NCBI GenBank assembly: GCA_030746295.1
Contig: JASLMY010000245.1
Span: 1 to 7,394, forward strand
Source of the DNA: Alphaproteobacteria bacterium
Lineage (GTDB): Bacteria; Pseudomonadota; Alphaproteobacteria; GCA-2731375
Length of the DNA stretch: 7,394 bases
Direction: 5' to 3'
The first letter of the stretch is position 1. Every line of letters begins with the position of its first letter. The translations under genes and the position numbers were made by a program. The notes beneath the pieces are model-generated. The model was given only the letters and a program-made list of their open reading frames with translations, was not told the origin of the DNA and did no database searches. Positions 6,020-7,394 of this stretch are shown piece by piece.

Positions 6020-7394
6020 TGCGGCGGCGAGAATCAACCGCGCTGTCAGTTCTCCAAGGCGCGCAAGATGGGCAAGCCGCTCTGGCCCCGGTCACGGCGT
6101 CGAACGCCTGTGTCAAGCCGGCGCGGTCCGAGCCGGCCAAGGCGACCCGGCACAAGAAGGTCGGCTGCCCCAGGGGCAGCTTCTTCGATCCCCGCAAGGG
6201 CGGCGAATGCTGGTCCTGCCCGTCGGGCTACAAGCGCAGCCTGGCGCCGGTCACGGCCAAGAACGCCTGCGCCAAAAGCGTCTTCGGCAAGACCGCGAGG
6301 GCCAAGTATCGCGGCAAGCACGGTTGCGGGCGGGGCCAGTTCTTCGACCCCAGAAAGGGCGGCGAGTGTTGGTCCTGTCCGTCCGGTTACAAGCGGTCGC
6401 TCGCGCCGGTGACGGCCACGAACGCCTGCGTGCGCCCCGGCAAGAAGCAGCTCGCCAAGGCGCAGTACCACAAGAAGCTCGGTTGCGCCCGAGGCGCTTT
6501 CCTCGATATCGGCCGCGGCGAATGCTGGTCCTGTCCATCGGGCTACGGCCGCTCGCTCCATCCGGTCACCGACCGCCGTGCCTGCGTCGCCCGTCAGGCG
6601 GCCTGTGGCTCTGGCCTCATCAACGTCGGCGGCACTTGCCGGCGCAAGGGACAGTGCGGCGGCAACGGCGCCCGGCCTTGCCTCGTCATCGAGCGCATCC
6701 CCTCCTGCAACAAGGGCCTGAAGGAGGATTTCGGCAAGAACCGCTGCGTGCCCCTGCGGCCCGGCGAGACACCCTTCACGGCTGGCTTGGCCTCGCTCAC
6801 CGGCGAGATCGCCAAGGGCACCGACATCTGCCAGGACGTCCTGACCGCGCTGCCCCAGCTCAAGTCCGGGATCCGGCCACTCGACCTCGCCGCCGGCTGC
6901 AGCAATTACATGAACATCGGCTTCGTCTGTGCGGTGCCGAGCTCGGTCAACAAGATCAAGGAGAGCGCCGAGCTGCTGCACCGCTTCAACAAGGAGTACA
7001 ACCGCTCGCCCTGCAAGGACACGCTGAAATGGTACCACGCCTCGGCCACGCGCCACGGCAAGAGCAAGGGCTTGAGCTGCCCACGGGGTCAGTTCTTCGA
7101 TCTGATCCAGGGCGGCACCTGCTGGTCCTGCCCGAGGAAACACGTCCGCTCGCTGGAACCGGTGACCTCGCGCGCCGCCTGCGCCCGTGCCGGCGGCACC
7201 CCGCCGATGTTCCGCAGCCTCTGCGCCGGGGTCATGGCGATGACCCGGGATGCCGACAAGGCGGTGCAGTGCCTGGCAGCGATGATCCGCACAGGCACAC
7301 TCGCCCAGGCGTTCCGCGGCCGGGAAAAGGACCTCTGCCTGATCGCCGGCGAAGAAACCTATTTCACCGTCCTCGACTACCTGACCGCGACCAG
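5906..7394 (+). CDS. secreted cysteine-rich repeat protein, frameshifted near the 5' end and open at the right edge
   Basis: The gene starts at ATG 5906 (GGGGGA 7 nt upstream). Its first 58 codons, to 6079, give a signal peptide and a CGGENQPRC segment. From about 6082 the coding frame is the next one, and it stays open to the last base without a stop, some 437 further codons. The join needs one extra base near 6076-6084, so either the sequence has a 1-nt deletion (real or an error) or the ribosome slips. The shifted frame holds units with four cysteines each: GC, then FFD and GGECWSCP, then RSL.PVT and AC. Three are in tandem (6163-6585), one is distal (7075-7182), and the tail of one lies at 6082-6111. 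Between them is a domain with QCGGNGARPC and ERIPSCNKGLKEDF (6652-6732). Linkers are Lys/His-rich. The cysteines probably form disulfides or bind metal outside the cytoplasm. I recognise no named family or function. Confidence 0.8.
6082..6111 (+). repeat. unit 0: C-terminal remnant of a Cys-rich repeat
   Basis: The codons read LAPVTASNAC, the ending of the repeat unit, exactly 159 nt before the same block of unit 1 (6241-6270). The N-terminal half of this unit is replaced, in the upstream frame, by the CGGENQPRC segment. It marks where the shifted frame becomes coding. Confidence 0.75.
6163..6270 (+). repeat. unit 1 of the Cys-rich repeat
   Basis: The unit is 36 residues with cysteines spaced C-x13-C-x2-C-x16-C. 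It holds the blocks GCPRGSFFD, GGECWSCPSGY and RSLAPVTAKNAC. With the Lys-rich linker the period to unit 2 is 159 nt (53 residues). Confidence 0.9.
6322..6429 (+). repeat. unit 2 of the Cys-rich repeat
   Basis: It is identical to unit 1 at 33 of 36 residues, yet 13 of those identical residues use a different codon and three codons change the amino acid. The period to unit 3 is again 159 nt. Confidence 0.9.
6481..6585 (+). repeat. unit 3 of the Cys-rich repeat
   Basis: The unit is 35 residues, one shorter than units 1 and 2 between the first two cysteines. Blocks are GCARGAFLD, RGECWSCPSGY and RSLHPVTDRRAC. All four cysteines are kept. Confidence 0.9.
6652..6747 (+). other. second CGG-type segment inside the Cys-rich protein
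   Basis: QCGGNGARPC (6652-6681) echoes the N-terminal CGGENQPRC (6020-6046), both with Cys-Gly-Gly and a second Cys eight residues after the first. It is followed by ERIPSCNKGLKEDFGKNRC, a block I associate loosely with other uncharacterised secreted bacterial proteins. Confidence 0.5.
7075..7182 (+). repeat. unit 4 of the Cys-rich repeat (distal copy)
   Basis: This 36-residue copy lies about 490 nt after unit 3, beyond the central domain. Blocks are SCPRGQFFD, GGTCWSCP and RSLEPVTSRAAC. The cysteine spacing is the same as in units 1 and 2, but GY after CWSCP is replaced (RKHV). Confidence 0.88.

Noticed and set aside
5938..6111. ATG 5938 as a start in the repeat frame, avoiding a frameshift
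   Set aside because: The product would begin MEWHRHHHPAV and continue Gly/Arg-rich with poor codon use and no signal peptide. The other frame gives a clean signal peptide there.
4877..6412. 511-codon plus-strand frame covering the crotonase gene and the signal peptide
   Set aside because: Only the part from ATG 5906 to about 6079 is real. Upstream it is antisense to the mutase and crotonase genes; downstream it is off-frame Arg/Ser/Pro-rich sequence.
6046..7143. 365-codon open frame on the minus strand
   Set aside because: It is antisense to the Cys-rich repeats, and its own internal repeats simply mirror them. It has no start context or known domain.
6163..7182. CRISPR array or mobile-element repeats
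   Set aside because: The 159-nt repeats diverge at synonymous sites, follow codon phase and code for a conserved protein unit; they have no identical repeats or variable spacers.
1..7394. tRNA, rRNA, insertion sequence or phage genes
   Set aside because: No cloverleaf-like sequence, transposase, integrase or terminal repeats were seen on either strand.

Overview
The window is G+C-rich, codes densely on both strands, and looks like chromosomal DNA of an alphaproteobacterium, possibly of the Rhodospirillales type. That placement is inferred from codon use, gene families and a split B12-dependent mutase; no rRNA or tRNA is present to fix it.

Layout. 1-1199 (+): the C-terminal part of a TPR-type helical-repeat protein cut by the window edge, then a small DUF4242 protein 14 bp downstream. 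1235-2368 (-): ino1, an actinobacterial/archaeal-type inositol-3-phosphate synthase, convergent with the DUF4242 gene. 2369-2644: a divergent intergenic region with an A+T-rich island, a 17-bp palindrome and a hairpin. 2645-2929 (+): a small conserved hypothetical protein whose stop overlaps by 4 bp the stop of the gene behind it. 2926-5725 (-): a tight three-gene operon, transcribed crotonase-family enzyme, then B12-dependent acyl-CoA mutase catalytic subunit, then B12-binding subunit, with 14-bp gaps. 5726-5905: a divergent promoter region. 5906 to the window end (+): a long secreted cysteine-rich repeat protein, open at the right edge, with an apparent 1-nt frameshift just after its signal-peptide region.

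How the genes work together. The operon should convert a branched, carboxylated acyl-CoA. The mutase keeps the residues that mark methylmalonyl-CoA-type substrates (Tyr, Arg and Ala at the specificity positions) but has lost several residues usual around the adenosyl/corrin side of the active site. The crotonase lacks one of the two hydratase glutamates and resembles malonyl-type-CoA decarboxylases such as ECHDC1. Mutase plus crotonase-fold decarboxylase recalls the E. coli scp (sbm) operon, but here the mutase is split and no MeaB-type GTPase, CoA-transferase or epimerase is seen.

The most novel-looking item is the secreted protein at the right end: 53-residue-period units, each with four cysteines and a CWSCP motif, conserved in protein but not in codons, around an unrecognised central domain. 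I know of no function for it.
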